This document shows, in pieces, positions 1 to 7,241 of a DNA stretch of 36,979 bases. This DNA comes from a virus. The position numbers were made by a program, and so were the translations under genes. Where the stretch lies: positions 1-36,979 of IMG/VR virus record IMGVR_UViG_3300048778_000640; one strand, written 5' to 3'. How positions within the stretch are numbered: position 1 is the first letter of the stretch; the number at the start of each line of letters is the position of its first letter. The notes under the pieces were generated by a model that saw only the letters and a list, made by a program, of their open reading frames with translations, did no database searches and was not told the origin of the DNA.

Positions 1-453
1 TTATAGCAGATGAACCAAGAACATCATGATCAGAGTCAGCACCACAAATGCCGACGCATGAATGTAACCAGTAGCCCGCCGCTTCTGGCCGGCAGTGCTT
101 GCGCTCAGATTTACCGTAACGCCGAACAGGGCCAGCACCTTCTGACTGATTTCCTCGACCATCTTCAAAGCATACGCAGACATAGAGGCAACGGCCAGTC
201 CGGTCGCCCAGCCGCTGGCCATACCCAGATTTGATGCAAACAGCGTAAAGTTGACCTGGGCGATAACCACCAGGGCCAGCAGCGCCAGGAAATACGGGAT
301 CTCGGTGGTCAGGTACTGTGGGAGTTGTTGCAGGTTGAACGTGCCCTGAATCAGCGATACCACAATCGCCAGGGCCACGTTGAGTACGATCAGCGCCAGC
401 ACTCCTAGCAGGGAGTACACCAGCACCAGGTTCAAAGCAAACAGGTTGCTCAT
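1..453 (-). CDS. holin-like multi-span membrane protein
   Basis: A 150-residue protein with about four hydrophobic stretches: roughly residues 7-35, 50-75, 78-100 (weaker) and 130-150. It ends right after the last helix, following a short basic segment (GQKRR). The ATG at 453 is preceded by AAGGAAGGA. It lies downstream of the endolysin and papain-like genes, so it belongs to the lysis/host-interaction end of the late operon. Size, topology and position suggest a holin or accessory lysis membrane protein, but I recognise no specific holin family. The TAA stop falls on the first bases of the window, so the ORF is complete. Confidence 0.75.
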   Translation of the reverse strand: MSNLFALNLVLVYSLLGVLALIVLNVALAIVVSLIQGTFNLQQLPQYLTTEIPYFLALLALVVIAQVNFTLFASNLGMASGWATGLAVASMSAYALKMVEEISQKVLALFGVTVNLSASTAGQKRRATGYIHASAFVVLTLIMMFLVHLL

Positions 454-510
454 GCGATCCTTCCTTTCTCTCCCGCAGGAGATGGCAGCAGAGCGCCGCC
501 CGTTGTTTAG

Positions 511-1374
511 CTAGGCCGCTGTATCCAGCTCGTTCAGGTAAGCATTGAGGGCAGCGCTGTTGTACCCGTCAATGGTAGTGCCCTGCGGGCCAATAGCATC
601 CTCAGACAAGACAGCCCATGCCTCTGTGCAGTAATTGTCAAGGAAGGCCTGAGTTGCCCCCAGGAGATCGCCCCAGCTAACAATCTTGTATTGAGCAGTC
701 CTGATCCCTACGATAGGAATATCATGGCCACCGTCGATTTCCGAGGTCGGATCATAGTCCCAAGGCTGCCCTGGTTGCAGGTTAAACACGGACGCCGGCA
801 GGTTCACGCCCAGCTCCACCAGGAAGTCACATTCCAGCGCAACCGGGATCTCTTTCGCCAGGTTGGACAGGTCCAGCGCCATGAAGGCGCCGATCTTATG
901 CCGGACACCGTTGGCGTCGATCATGCCGACGTTACGCCGGTACTTCAGCATGTCACGGATCATACAGCCGCTGTCATTGGCCCCGGTCTGAGGATTATAG
1001 GGCGGATTGGTGTTGGCAACATAGTCAGAGATCGTGTTGGCTCCAGTGAATTGAGCCATGGTGCCAGCCTCTGCCGTAAACAGCATGGTCTCATGGTCAG
1101 CCGCTGCGTTGGTGCAGTCGCCAGCCCCCTGAAACCCCGGGAATACCGAGTCATCCGGGCCGTTGCCCAGCATCAGCCAGGCGGTTGTTCCGATCAGGGA
1201 CTCATGACCGACGTTGGTGGGATCGGCAGGCTCTGGCACCGCTTTCATCTCTGCTTTGCGAGCCATAATCTTGGCGTGGATTTTCTCAACGTCAACGAAA
1301 TTCTTCATCATGGCGTCACGCTCGTCCGGTTGCTTCGGCAGTACGCCAGGTTTGAATTGTTCTCGGGTAATCAT
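511..1374 (-). CDS. papain-like cysteine peptidase-fold phage protein
   Basis: A 287-residue protein. Cys87 sits in a GAGDC motif, His217 in a DGGHDIP motif and Trp234-Gly235 in a SWGD motif. This Cys-His-(WG) order is that of papain-like (C1-type) folds, and I recall similar proteins in many phages and prophages, usually left as hypothetical. There is no signal peptide or membrane helix. The gene starts at ATG after AGGAGGAGAG and lies between the glucosaminidase and a holin-like gene, so a role in wall or peptide cleavage during lysis or entry is reasonable inference. Substrate and activity are unknown. Confidence 0.7.
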   Translation of the reverse strand: MITREQFKPGVLPKQPDERDAMMKNFVDVEKIHAKIMARKAEMKAVPEPADPTNVGHESLIGTTAWLMLGNGPDDSVFPGFQGAGDCTNAAADHETMLFTAEAGTMAQFTGANTISDYVANTNPPYNPQTGANDSGCMIRDMLKYRRNVGMIDANGVRHKIGAFMALDLSNLAKEIPVALECDFLVELGVNLPASVFNLQPGQPWDYDPTSEIDGGHDIPIVGIRTAQYKIVSWGDLLGATQAFLDNYCTEAWAVLSEDAIGPQGTTIDGYNSAALNAYLNELDTAA

Positions 1375-1406
1375 GCCTCTCTCCTCCTATGACGATGGTC
1401 TCCGCC

Positions 1407-2051
1407 CTAGATTGTGATCCCTTTCTGTTTGGCATTGAGCAGGATCGCGCACAGCTCTCCATAGGTCGGGATCGCATTGGGGTTGTGGGTCTGACTGAGC
1501 AGCCCCAGCGACACCGCCTCGGCTACCGCTGTCGTTCCGTATGCCGGGACGGCTCCTACCTTAATGATATTCCCAGCCGCATCCGTGGTGATTGGTAAAG
1601 CCAAAACTACCGCCTCCTCTGCCTGGCTGGCCAGGTTGTATTCAGTCATGATCGATATAAGCTCCTGGGCATAATTCGGGGCAGTAGCATACCCGCAGGC
1701 CTGGAGAGCCTGTGCGTAGGCCACCGGGTCGTTCTCCGCCGCCACGGCCCGGGCGTAGGTCGAACTGCCGGTAATCAATGCAGCGTAGTCAGCAAAGCTC
1801 TCCTCGTAATTAGCGTATGCCCGGAAGGTCTGCACTAGCTGCTCCGCCACGCCGTTGACATACTCGGTGGTCATGGCCTGGACGCTCTGGCCGTTGTAGC
1901 TGCCCTTGATGTTGAAGAGGTTATTTGATGTTTTCCCGGTAGTCATGTCGGCAGTCACGTTTGCCAGCCAGCCAGTCTCCAGGGCCACCTGGGCAACCAT
2001 CCCCGCAGCAGGCAGCCCATACTCGATCTCTACCTGGGCAGCAGATGGCAT
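1407..2051 (-). CDS. GH73-type glucosaminidase endolysin
   Basis: From the first canonical ATG this is 214 residues. Residues about 5-145 match the FlgJ/GH73 N-acetylglucosaminidase pattern: an ALETGW motif with the likely catalytic Glu25, SNNLFNIKG, then FRAYANYEESFADYA and a C-terminal ALQACGYAT..YA helix. The remaining ~65 residues look like a small wall-binding or spacer domain that I cannot assign. The enzyme would cut glycan strands of peptidoglycan at lysis. The start is odd: the only strong ribosome binding site (AGGAGG near 2090) is eight bases from an in-frame ACG at 2081, not from this ATG, and the ten extra residues fit the family N-terminus. No signal peptide, so a holin is needed for export. 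Confidence 0.85.
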   Translation of the reverse strand: MPSAAQVEIEYGLPAAGMVAQVALETGWLANVTADMTTGKTSNNLFNIKGSYNGQSVQAMTTEYVNGVAEQLVQTFRAYANYEESFADYAALITGSSTYARAVAAENDPVAYAQALQACGYATAPNYAQELISIMTEYNLASQAEEAVVLALPITTDAAGNIIKVGAVPAYGTTAVAEAVSLGLLSQTHNPNAIPTYGELCAILLNAKQKGITI

Positions 2052-2100
2052 CAGTGTGTTTATGCAGGGTTGTGGATCCGTGTCGTTCGCCTCCTCTTAT

Positions 2101-2163
2101 TTAAGGAGACCCGTGAAAAATCTCCCATATGAAAGCTGCCACAAGGAGAAAAAACTTTTTCAT
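2101..2163 (-). CDS. possible 20-residue hydrophobic peptide
   Basis: A 21-codon ORF (MKKFFLLVAAF...) lies between the holin-like gene and the endolysin. It has two lysines followed by about twelve hydrophobic residues, like a minimal signal or membrane peptide. A G-rich tract (GAGGGGGC) precedes the ATG at 2163. Its stop lies about ten bases before the endolysin ribosome binding site, so it could also act as a coupling leader. Function unknown, and it may be chance. Confidence 0.35.
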   Translation of the reverse strand: MKKFFLLVAAFIWEIFHGSP

Positions 2164-2180
2164 TCCAGATCTGCCCCCTC

Positions 2181-2597
2181 TTATGGTGGTAATTCCGGGT
2201 TACTACTTGTCCCTGGCGTTGTGGTTGTACTCGTAGGGCTACTAAAGAACCCGTAGACCATACTGACAGCCTGCGGGATACTGTTGACTATCCCAAAGGT
2301 CTGCTTCACGAAGGTGCTGCCCCCGGAGATCAGTAGGGCGGTCATTAGCCAGCCCTCGCAGGCATGATTAAACGCAAAGCCCAGGCTGGTAAAAAAACAG
2401 AAGTTTCCCCGCCAACAAATCACATAGCCAGCGACGAACACAATCAGGTAGGCCACTGGCGCCCAGAACTTATTCGGCAGCCAGGGTATCCGGTGCATAA
2501 CCTCCTCCAGCACCAGGACCGCCCTATCGACCATCACGCTCAGAAAGCAGAGGGCAATGAACGGGACGATCAGGGCTGCGGCGCTTGTTCCGTACAC
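2181..2597 (-). CDS. holin-like membrane protein
   Basis: A 138-residue protein with membrane segments at about residues 5-28, 46-72 and 84-105, then a Ser/Thr/Pro-rich tail after residue 118. It starts at GTG (2597), seven bases after GAGGTG. Three helices with a polar C-terminus, placed just upstream of the endolysin, fit a holin-type protein or a phage membrane protein of unknown role. The segment ending GGSTFVKQTFG resembles the last helix of small phage membrane proteins I have seen in clostridial prophages. Assignment as holin is by context only. Confidence 0.7.
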   Translation of the reverse strand: MYGTSAAALIVPFIALCFLSVMVDRAVLVLEEVMHRIPWLPNKFWAPVAYLIVFVAGYVICWRGNFCFFTSLGFAFNHACEGWLMTALLISGGSTFVKQTFGIVNSIPQAVSMVYGFFSSPTSTTTTPGTSSNPELPP

Positions 2598-2637
2598 AGT
2601 GAATCACCTCACAGGGGCATGGGCATTTGCGATGTGT

Positions 2638-2880
2638 TCAGGCGTCCCTCGCCACTCCATGCTCAATCCAGATGTGATAATCGCAACCCCTAACGCAGGC
2701 GATGGACGGAGATACGCAGACCTTGCCGTTTGGGTCAAATGTGACGACGTGATTGCTCATTACGGTCCGGACGCCGCATTTTGGGCAGGTGTGAACGTAA
2801 CCGCCTCCGGCCATGTCGAAATAGGGCAGTTCGAGCGCCTTGCCTCGGTACTCGTACCATGCTCGTTCAGGCAATTGCAT
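2638..2880 (-). CDS. small zinc-ribbon phage protein
   Basis: About 80 residues. CPKC and a later CVRGC give a likely four-cysteine zinc site in a short beta-rich protein; the N-terminus PERAWYEYRGKALELPYFD is followed by the zinc ribbon. AAAGGAG lies two bases from the ATG at 2880 and eight bases from a TTG two codons later, so TTG at 2874 may be the true start. The open frame extends to 2931. It sits in the lysis/host-interaction cluster. Function unknown. Confidence 0.65.
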   Translation of the reverse strand: MQLPERAWYEYRGKALELPYFDMAGGGYVHTCPKCGVRTVMSNHVVTFDPNGKVCVSPSIACVRGCDYHIWIEHGVARDA

Positions 2881-3038
2881 CGCTCCTTTCCAATACCTGC
2901 CGCCTGCCTGGGTATCCGGGCGCAGGCCCACGTCTCCTTAAAACACAAAACGCACTGCCCCAATGGGTGTGCGCTGCCATATTCCGCCAGGCTGATTAGA
3001 TCCTCAATACTCAGTTGGGAAGTCTTCTCTGGCCACAA
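2760..3038 (-). CDS. doubtful small ORF upstream of the zinc-ribbon gene
   Basis: A 92-codon frame starting at TTG (3038) after GGGGGGGTGATC. Only its first third lies in otherwise empty sequence (2932-3038). The rest overlaps the zinc-ribbon gene out of frame. It contains CVLC and CNC pairs. Without it, 2932-3054 holds nothing I can name. Probably spurious, or a remnant of a small Cys-rich gene. Confidence 0.2.
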   Translation of the reverse strand: MWPEKTSQLSIEDLISLAEYGSAHPLGQCVLCFKETWACARIPRQAAGIGKERCNCLNEHGTSTEARRSNCPISTWPEAVTFTPAQNAASGP

Positions 3039-3054
3039 GGAAGATCACCCCCCC

Positions 3055-3402
3055 CTATGTTGTTGTAACATCCACCCCTTCTGTATTGATTGTCACGTCG
3101 CTGTTCTCCACAATGACGTTCCCGGTGGTGTTAATTACGGACTGGGCGCTTGACATGCCCGTGTAATCGCTCGTCCAATTTGCATAAATACTGTAAATTA
3201 AGGTGATAAATAGCCCCCATTTAAGCCAGATCGCAGGCATGAAAAAGAACATGTAGGCAATAAGCGGAAAGTTGATGGTCCAGTACCAAAAGCCAAAGGT
3301 GTGAATCTTAAGTTGGATCTTGGGGTTGTTATCCAGTTCGTTTATGTCGCGTCCTAGAAGAGACCACAGCTTCCCTATAGGATGAGACCTATAAGACTTC
3401 AA
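3055..3402 (-). CDS. small two-helix membrane protein of phage lysis regions
   Basis: About 115 residues from a TTG at 3402 that follows GAGGTGG. The frame is open to 3420, where another TTG overlaps the stop of the transporter gene. The N-terminus SHPIGKLWSLLGRDINELDN is cytoplasmic-looking. Two adjacent hydrophobic stretches (FWYWTINFPLIAYMFFF and the following WLKWGLFITLIYS) form a hairpin. The C-terminus is Thr/Val-rich and soluble. I recall similar small proteins near lysis genes of Firmicute phages, without known function. The predicted short linker between helices suggests a membrane hairpin. Confidence 0.7.
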   Translation of the reverse strand: MKSYRSHPIGKLWSLLGRDINELDNNPKIQLKIHTFGFWYWTINFPLIAYMFFFMPAIWLKWGLFITLIYSIYANWTSDYTGMSSAQSVINTTGNVIVENSDVTINTEGVDVTTT

Positions 3403-3412
3403 AAATACCACC

Positions 3413-4066
3413 TCAAGCAATCAATTTTCCTACGGCAAACGCTGCCCCCGCCGCGATTCCGCTGACCGCGACAACCCCCAGAATGCTCTTCCAGGGATTG
3501 CTGCCAACTGCTCTCGCCTTCGCATAGCCGAAACCAACCAGGGTAACCAGCGTAACGACGATTGACCACAGCAGCGCCCTGTAGGGCGTTGGCACAACGA
3601 AATACGGTGCCAGGGGGATGCACCCCGATACCAGATACGCCAGGCCCACGACAGCGCCACTGGCTGCAGCCTCATTTCTGGCCGGCCGGCACAGGTCAAA
3701 CTCATTCAGGAGCAGGAGATCGATCCAGCGCTGCGGATTGGCCTTGAGCGTCTCCACGACAGGCTGTATCTCCTCCGAAGTCAACCCGTACTGAGAGAGC
3801 ACCTGCACGCTTTCCTGCACCTTCTCCGGCACTGGCTCACTGTACTCCACCGTCTCTTTTCCGCGGTAGTAATCGACGTCGCTCTGTGTCGCCAGGTAGC
3901 CTCCCAGCCCCATGGAGATCGTCCCGGCAACGATGGAGGAGATCCCGGCCACGATGATCGCGGTGTTGTGGGTCACGGTGCCAGAGATGCCGGCCGCCAA
4001 GGCGAAAGGGACGGTCAGGCCATCCGACATGCCGATGATGATGTTATGAATCGCGTTGGAAGCCAT
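3413..4066 (-). CDS. VIT1/CCC1-family metal ion transporter
   Basis: A 217-residue membrane protein. The first helix carries GMSDGLTVPFALAAGISG, the family signature around the first substrate-binding helix. The second helix runs to MGLGGYLATQSDVDYYRGKE. A soluble acidic domain at about 72-130 is the metal-binding insert of VIT proteins, and three further helices follow. Family members export Fe(II)/Mn(II) from the cytosol, usually by proton exchange. The commonly seen Gly-Glu-Tyr at the end of helix two is Gly-Gly-Tyr here, so a conserved acidic side chain may be missing. It lies between the tail-fibre genes and the lysis cluster, downstream of a terminator, and is unusual cargo for a phage. 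Confidence 0.85.
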   Translation of the reverse strand: MASNAIHNIIIGMSDGLTVPFALAAGISGTVTHNTAIIVAGISSIVAGTISMGLGGYLATQSDVDYYRGKETVEYSEPVPEKVQESVQVLSQYGLTSEEIQPVVETLKANPQRWIDLLLLNEFDLCRPARNEAAASGAVVGLAYLVSGCIPLAPYFVVPTPYRALLWSIVVTLVTLVGFGYAKARAVGSNPWKSILGVVAVSGIAAGAAFAVGKLIA

Positions 4067-4070
4067 GCTC

Positions 4071-4469
4071 TCACCATCCCATCGCCTTTATGATCATCGG
4101 CATATGCTGGCTCATCTGCAGCAGCGCTGCGCCAAGAAGCATCGCTAAGATCGGATAGAGGATGTATGCCCTTTCTGGCCTGACAAAGCGCTTGCCTTCT
4201 GCCAGCAGGCGGGCCGTCTCGATGTCCTGTACGACCTTTGCCTGGCAGCGCGCCTCACACTCGTCGAGCGTGACATACTTCTTTTTGACTATGCAGTCCA
4301 GCCGCTCGTGCACTCTGTCCAGCGCGCTGTGTACCAGCGTGCGGTCCTCTCGCTGGTCGACCCTCAGCGCTTCGATCCCTGCGGCGATCCCCTCGACGAG
4401 GCCGGTCAGATAATCATTTTTCCTCTGTACCACCTTGCCCTTCCCTGGTTCGGTCGCACTCAAGTGCAT
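4071..4469 (-). CDS. coiled-coil protein with C-terminal membrane anchor
   Basis: A 132-residue protein: a charged helical region (residues ~15-95, with two Cys in DECEARC) followed by one hydrophobic segment near the C-terminus (ILYPILAMLLGAALLQM). Its stop lies four bases before the transporter start codon, so the two genes are probably co-translated. AGGAGGGG sits only two bases before the ATG at 4469, so a GTG about twelve codons later may be the used start. The layout recalls small XhlA-like phage lysis accessory proteins, but I see no firm family match. Function unknown. Confidence 0.65.
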   Translation of the reverse strand: MHLSATEPGKGKVVQRKNDYLTGLVEGIAAGIEALRVDQREDRTLVHSALDRVHERLDCIVKKKYVTLDECEARCQAKVVQDIETARLLAEGKRFVRPERAYILYPILAMLLGAALLQMSQHMPMIIKAMGW

Positions 4470-4502
4470 CCCCTCCTGCTGATGATTTTCGTCTACAAAC
4501 CA

Positions 4503-4522
4503 AAAACCGCCCGGAGGCGGTC
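4503..4522 (-). terminator. intrinsic terminator after the tail-fibre gene
   Basis: On the minus strand ACCGCC-TCCG-GGCGGT is followed by TTTTGGTTT. It begins a few bases after the stop of the 903-residue fibre ORF, so it should end the tail transcript and separate it from the transporter/lysis genes. I see no convincing promoter just downstream, so these genes may depend on readthrough. Confidence 0.8.
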
Positions 4523-4529
4523 TTTGTTG

Positions 4530-7241
4530 TTAAAGCGGCGCTGGGTTCGGATACGGCAGGCACTTCCAGGTGGAGTCCGAGTGCACGATCTGTGCTCCTG
4601 AGCTGTGCCGTGCCGTGACTAGCAGGCCTGCCGGGTTCGGATCTGGGAATGAGACGTGGCTGCCCTTGACCGCTATGATATGATTGCCCGCTGGCATCGG
4701 CAGCGTTACCGAGTAGATGTTCGTCACTGCGTTTACCGCCGTCCACGTCACCGTGAATGCCGTACCCGTCGGAATCTCATTTGCATCGTAGACATACAAT
4801 TCCAGCGAGTTCCCAAAATCATAACTCCCTCTGGCCCAGTCAATCATGTTCGCTGAAACAAATGGATCTTGACCAGGAATGCATTTCACATAAATAGGCG
4901 CTCCCATTGCCACATCAACCGGGAAGCCCACACCCCCGCTGCACTCCAGGAAATTCGCTGCTGGCCCCTCGCATGTGACCTGGAAGATTGTCGTTCCGTC
5001 TGCTGGCGGAATCGGTATCCCCATACTCAATCCTGACAGTCCATACCAATTATTCCAGACGCCAGTGTATGCGACCACTTGACCGCCGTACTTATTGAAG
5101 TCCCCGGAAAGAACCGGCGATCCGTCCACGTACATCAAGAAGTCGCTATCTCCAACTGCGTCGATTGTGATGTAGTCCTCTGTCGTCAGCGTGAATTTAC
5201 ACCTGAAGTAATTATCTCCGATCGGTTGGTTCACGTCAGACAGTTCTGCGCCGAGACCATCTCCTCCGAGCGGTTGCGTACCCCATGTCCACCACGCTGT
5301 CCCATCGACCCAGCCAGGAGGCGTCTGCCATATATTCGGGCTGTAATGGGTTGGCGCTGCTGCCGTGCAAAGCTCCAGTGCCGTCTGCCACCAGCTGTCA
5401 TCATAGTTAAGCTCATACCAATGCACCAGGCTGACTGGCTCACCGAATGTGACCAGCGTAATCGCTGCTCCCGCCGCCGTCCCCGCCGCCGTCGTCGGGA
5501 CGTCCGTCCCCTCCGGGTAAACCCAGACGCCCGTGGTCGCTAGCTGACCTTGGTATGCGCCCCTAATCGGCTGGCAGATCAACTGGAATGATGACCCAGC
5601 GAAGGCTGACGCTATCGTCGCCTGAATATTCGGCGAGCAGAAGATCTGGGACACCGGCGTCGCCAGCGTGAATTGCACGCCTACCGCCGAGTACGGTGCG
5701 CTGAAAAGCTGCGGCACCAGTTCCACTTCATTCGGCTCGCTCTCTGGTCCATCGACGTAAACTCCCGGCCACTCGCCCGTCCAGTCCGGCCCGATCTGCA
5801 CGGCGTCGATGTATGCGTTCGTGTCTCCTATGTTGTCGATGCGGATTGCGACCGGCCCTCCGGTTACGCTCGCTGCCACGTTGCATGTCCGCATTGCCGT
5901 CGTCAGCGTGCCGCTGGCGTCCATGCTCGCCCAGTCCGGCGAGCAGTTGACCTCCCAGCCGTATGGTGCTGGCACCTGCATCATCGTGCCGCCGATCATG
6001 TAGCTGAGCGGCACCGGGCTGCCTCCCTGCAGCACCGTGATCTTGATCTGCCCCTGTCCTTTAGCCTGTAATGCGATCCGTGTCCCTCGCTGGCACCATG
6101 ACCACCAGCCCGGGTCAGCCAGCAGCGTGCCTGTCTGAACCACGTACTCGCCCGGGGCCAGCTTCAGACTGTAATCTCCCACAAATGCGGCATCGTCCGA
6201 GACGCATCCGCTCGTTTCCCAATATGCGGGCAGCAGCGTCTCCGGGTCGAAATTCTCAAAGCTGCTGTTGGCGCACTTGTTCGGGTAGCACGTCACAAAG
6301 TTGGGGTTCAACCCGAATTGATCCGAAATAACCGCCGTGTTCGCCGCCAGCTGCGTCAGCCCCGCCGCTGCTGTTATTGTCGTCCCTGCATAATCCTGGC
6401 CGAGCATGACCGCTCCGCTGGTCTGTTTGACCAGGCAGATGTTAGCAAACTTCCCGGCGTCGCCCGATGTGACGACCGTCACAGTCATATTGCTGACCGA
6501 CTTTGTGTCGTCCGCCGTGATCATGCTGCTGATGTTGTACCATAGGCCGGTCATGATGTAGCCCTGCGCTGGCACCGTGAACGTGTCGATCGTGCTGTCC
6601 GAGTAACCTATCGTGACCATGATGTACGCGTTCATCTGCACCGATGCGGGCGTGTACGCTGTGGCCGGTAGCCAGTCCGCTGTCAGCTGAAATACGGTCG
6701 GTGTCTCTTGCGACCCGATGCTCTGGGACATGCTGGCTGTCGCCTCAAACTCAAAGCAGAAGTTGCTGCCATCGCTGACCACTGTGACGCCGGTCGCTGT
6801 CCAGTCTGTCAAACCATCCCCTGCCGAGCCATTTGCCAGCAGGTTGCCGCTGTATGTCACTGGCGGTATTGGCGTCGCTCCCTGCGTGAACGTCGGTGCT
6901 CCCATTGCTCCCTGTGCTGGAATGCCAGCCGGTACCGGGAGAGCCAGGCCAAGATTCGGCGCTCCTGCTGCTGCTGGCGTGGGAAGCCCTGCCGGGCTGA
7001 TCTTACCCGTCCACTCCGGTGCGCCGATCGCTGCCAGTGACGGAAGACCTGCCGGTGCGGGGTATGATCTGCTCAACCGTGGAGCACCGATCGCTGACGG
7101 CGAGGGCATCCCTGCCGGTGTCACCGATTGCAGCAGTCCGAGCTGCCCGCTTGAGTTATCGCCGAACGCCGTAAATGTGCCGTCATCGTTCAGGATAAAC
7201 GTGAAGTCTGCGCCTGCAAATGCCGCGACTGGCGTAGCCAC
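4530..7241 (-). CDS. large tail fibre / receptor-binding protein, RCC1 start plus jelly-roll-like domains
   Basis: A 903-residue ORF starting at GTG (7241), the codon directly after the TAA of the upstream ORF and in the same frame. Residues 1-35 are one complete RCC1 blade (DGTFTAFGDNSSGQLG). Residues ~40-125 contain four Pro/Ala/Gly repeats of the form PAG(L/M/I)P...AIGAP. Two or more beta-rich, Trp-containing domains follow (about 130-280, 325-495, 600-770), reminiscent of carbohydrate-binding jelly rolls (NLLANGSAGDGLTDW; SSFENFDPETLLPAYW). Position at the end of the tail module and this architecture indicate an adhesin on the tail tip or side fibre. Exact domain families and receptor are not known. 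Confidence 0.8.
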   Translation of the reverse strand: MATPVAAFAGADFTFILNDDGTFTAFGDNSSGQLGLLQSVTPAGMPSPSAIGAPRLSRSYPAPAGLPSLAAIGAPEWTGKISPAGLPTPAAAGAPNLGLALPVPAGIPAQGAMGAPTFTQGATPIPPVTYSGNLLANGSAGDGLTDWTATGVTVVSDGSNFCFEFEATASMSQSIGSQETPTVFQLTADWLPATAYTPASVQMNAYIMVTIGYSDSTIDTFTVPAQGYIMTGLWYNISSMITADDTKSVSNMTVTVVTSGDAGKFANICLVKQTSGAVMLGQDYAGTTITAAAGLTQLAANTAVISDQFGLNPNFVTCYPNKCANSSFENFDPETLLPAYWETSGCVSDDAAFVGDYSLKLAPGEYVVQTGTLLADPGWWSWCQRGTRIALQAKGQGQIKITVLQGGSPVPLSYMIGGTMMQVPAPYGWEVNCSPDWASMDASGTLTTAMRTCNVAASVTGGPVAIRIDNIGDTNAYIDAVQIGPDWTGEWPGVYVDGPESEPNEVELVPQLFSAPYSAVGVQFTLATPVSQIFCSPNIQATIASAFAGSSFQLICQPIRGAYQGQLATTGVWVYPEGTDVPTTAAGTAAGAAITLVTFGEPVSLVHWYELNYDDSWWQTALELCTAAAPTHYSPNIWQTPPGWVDGTAWWTWGTQPLGGDGLGAELSDVNQPIGDNYFRCKFTLTTEDYITIDAVGDSDFLMYVDGSPVLSGDFNKYGGQVVAYTGVWNNWYGLSGLSMGIPIPPADGTTIFQVTCEGPAANFLECSGGVGFPVDVAMGAPIYVKCIPGQDPFVSANMIDWARGSYDFGNSLELYVYDANEIPTGTAFTVTWTAVNAVTNIYSVTLPMPAGNHIIAVKGSHVSFPDPNPAGLLVTARHSSGAQIVHSDSTWKCLPYPNPAPL

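Noticed and set aside
5079-5543. Plus-strand 154-codon ORF opposite the tail fibre
   Set aside because: Arg/Cys-rich reading typical of an antisense shadow of a G+C-rich gene.
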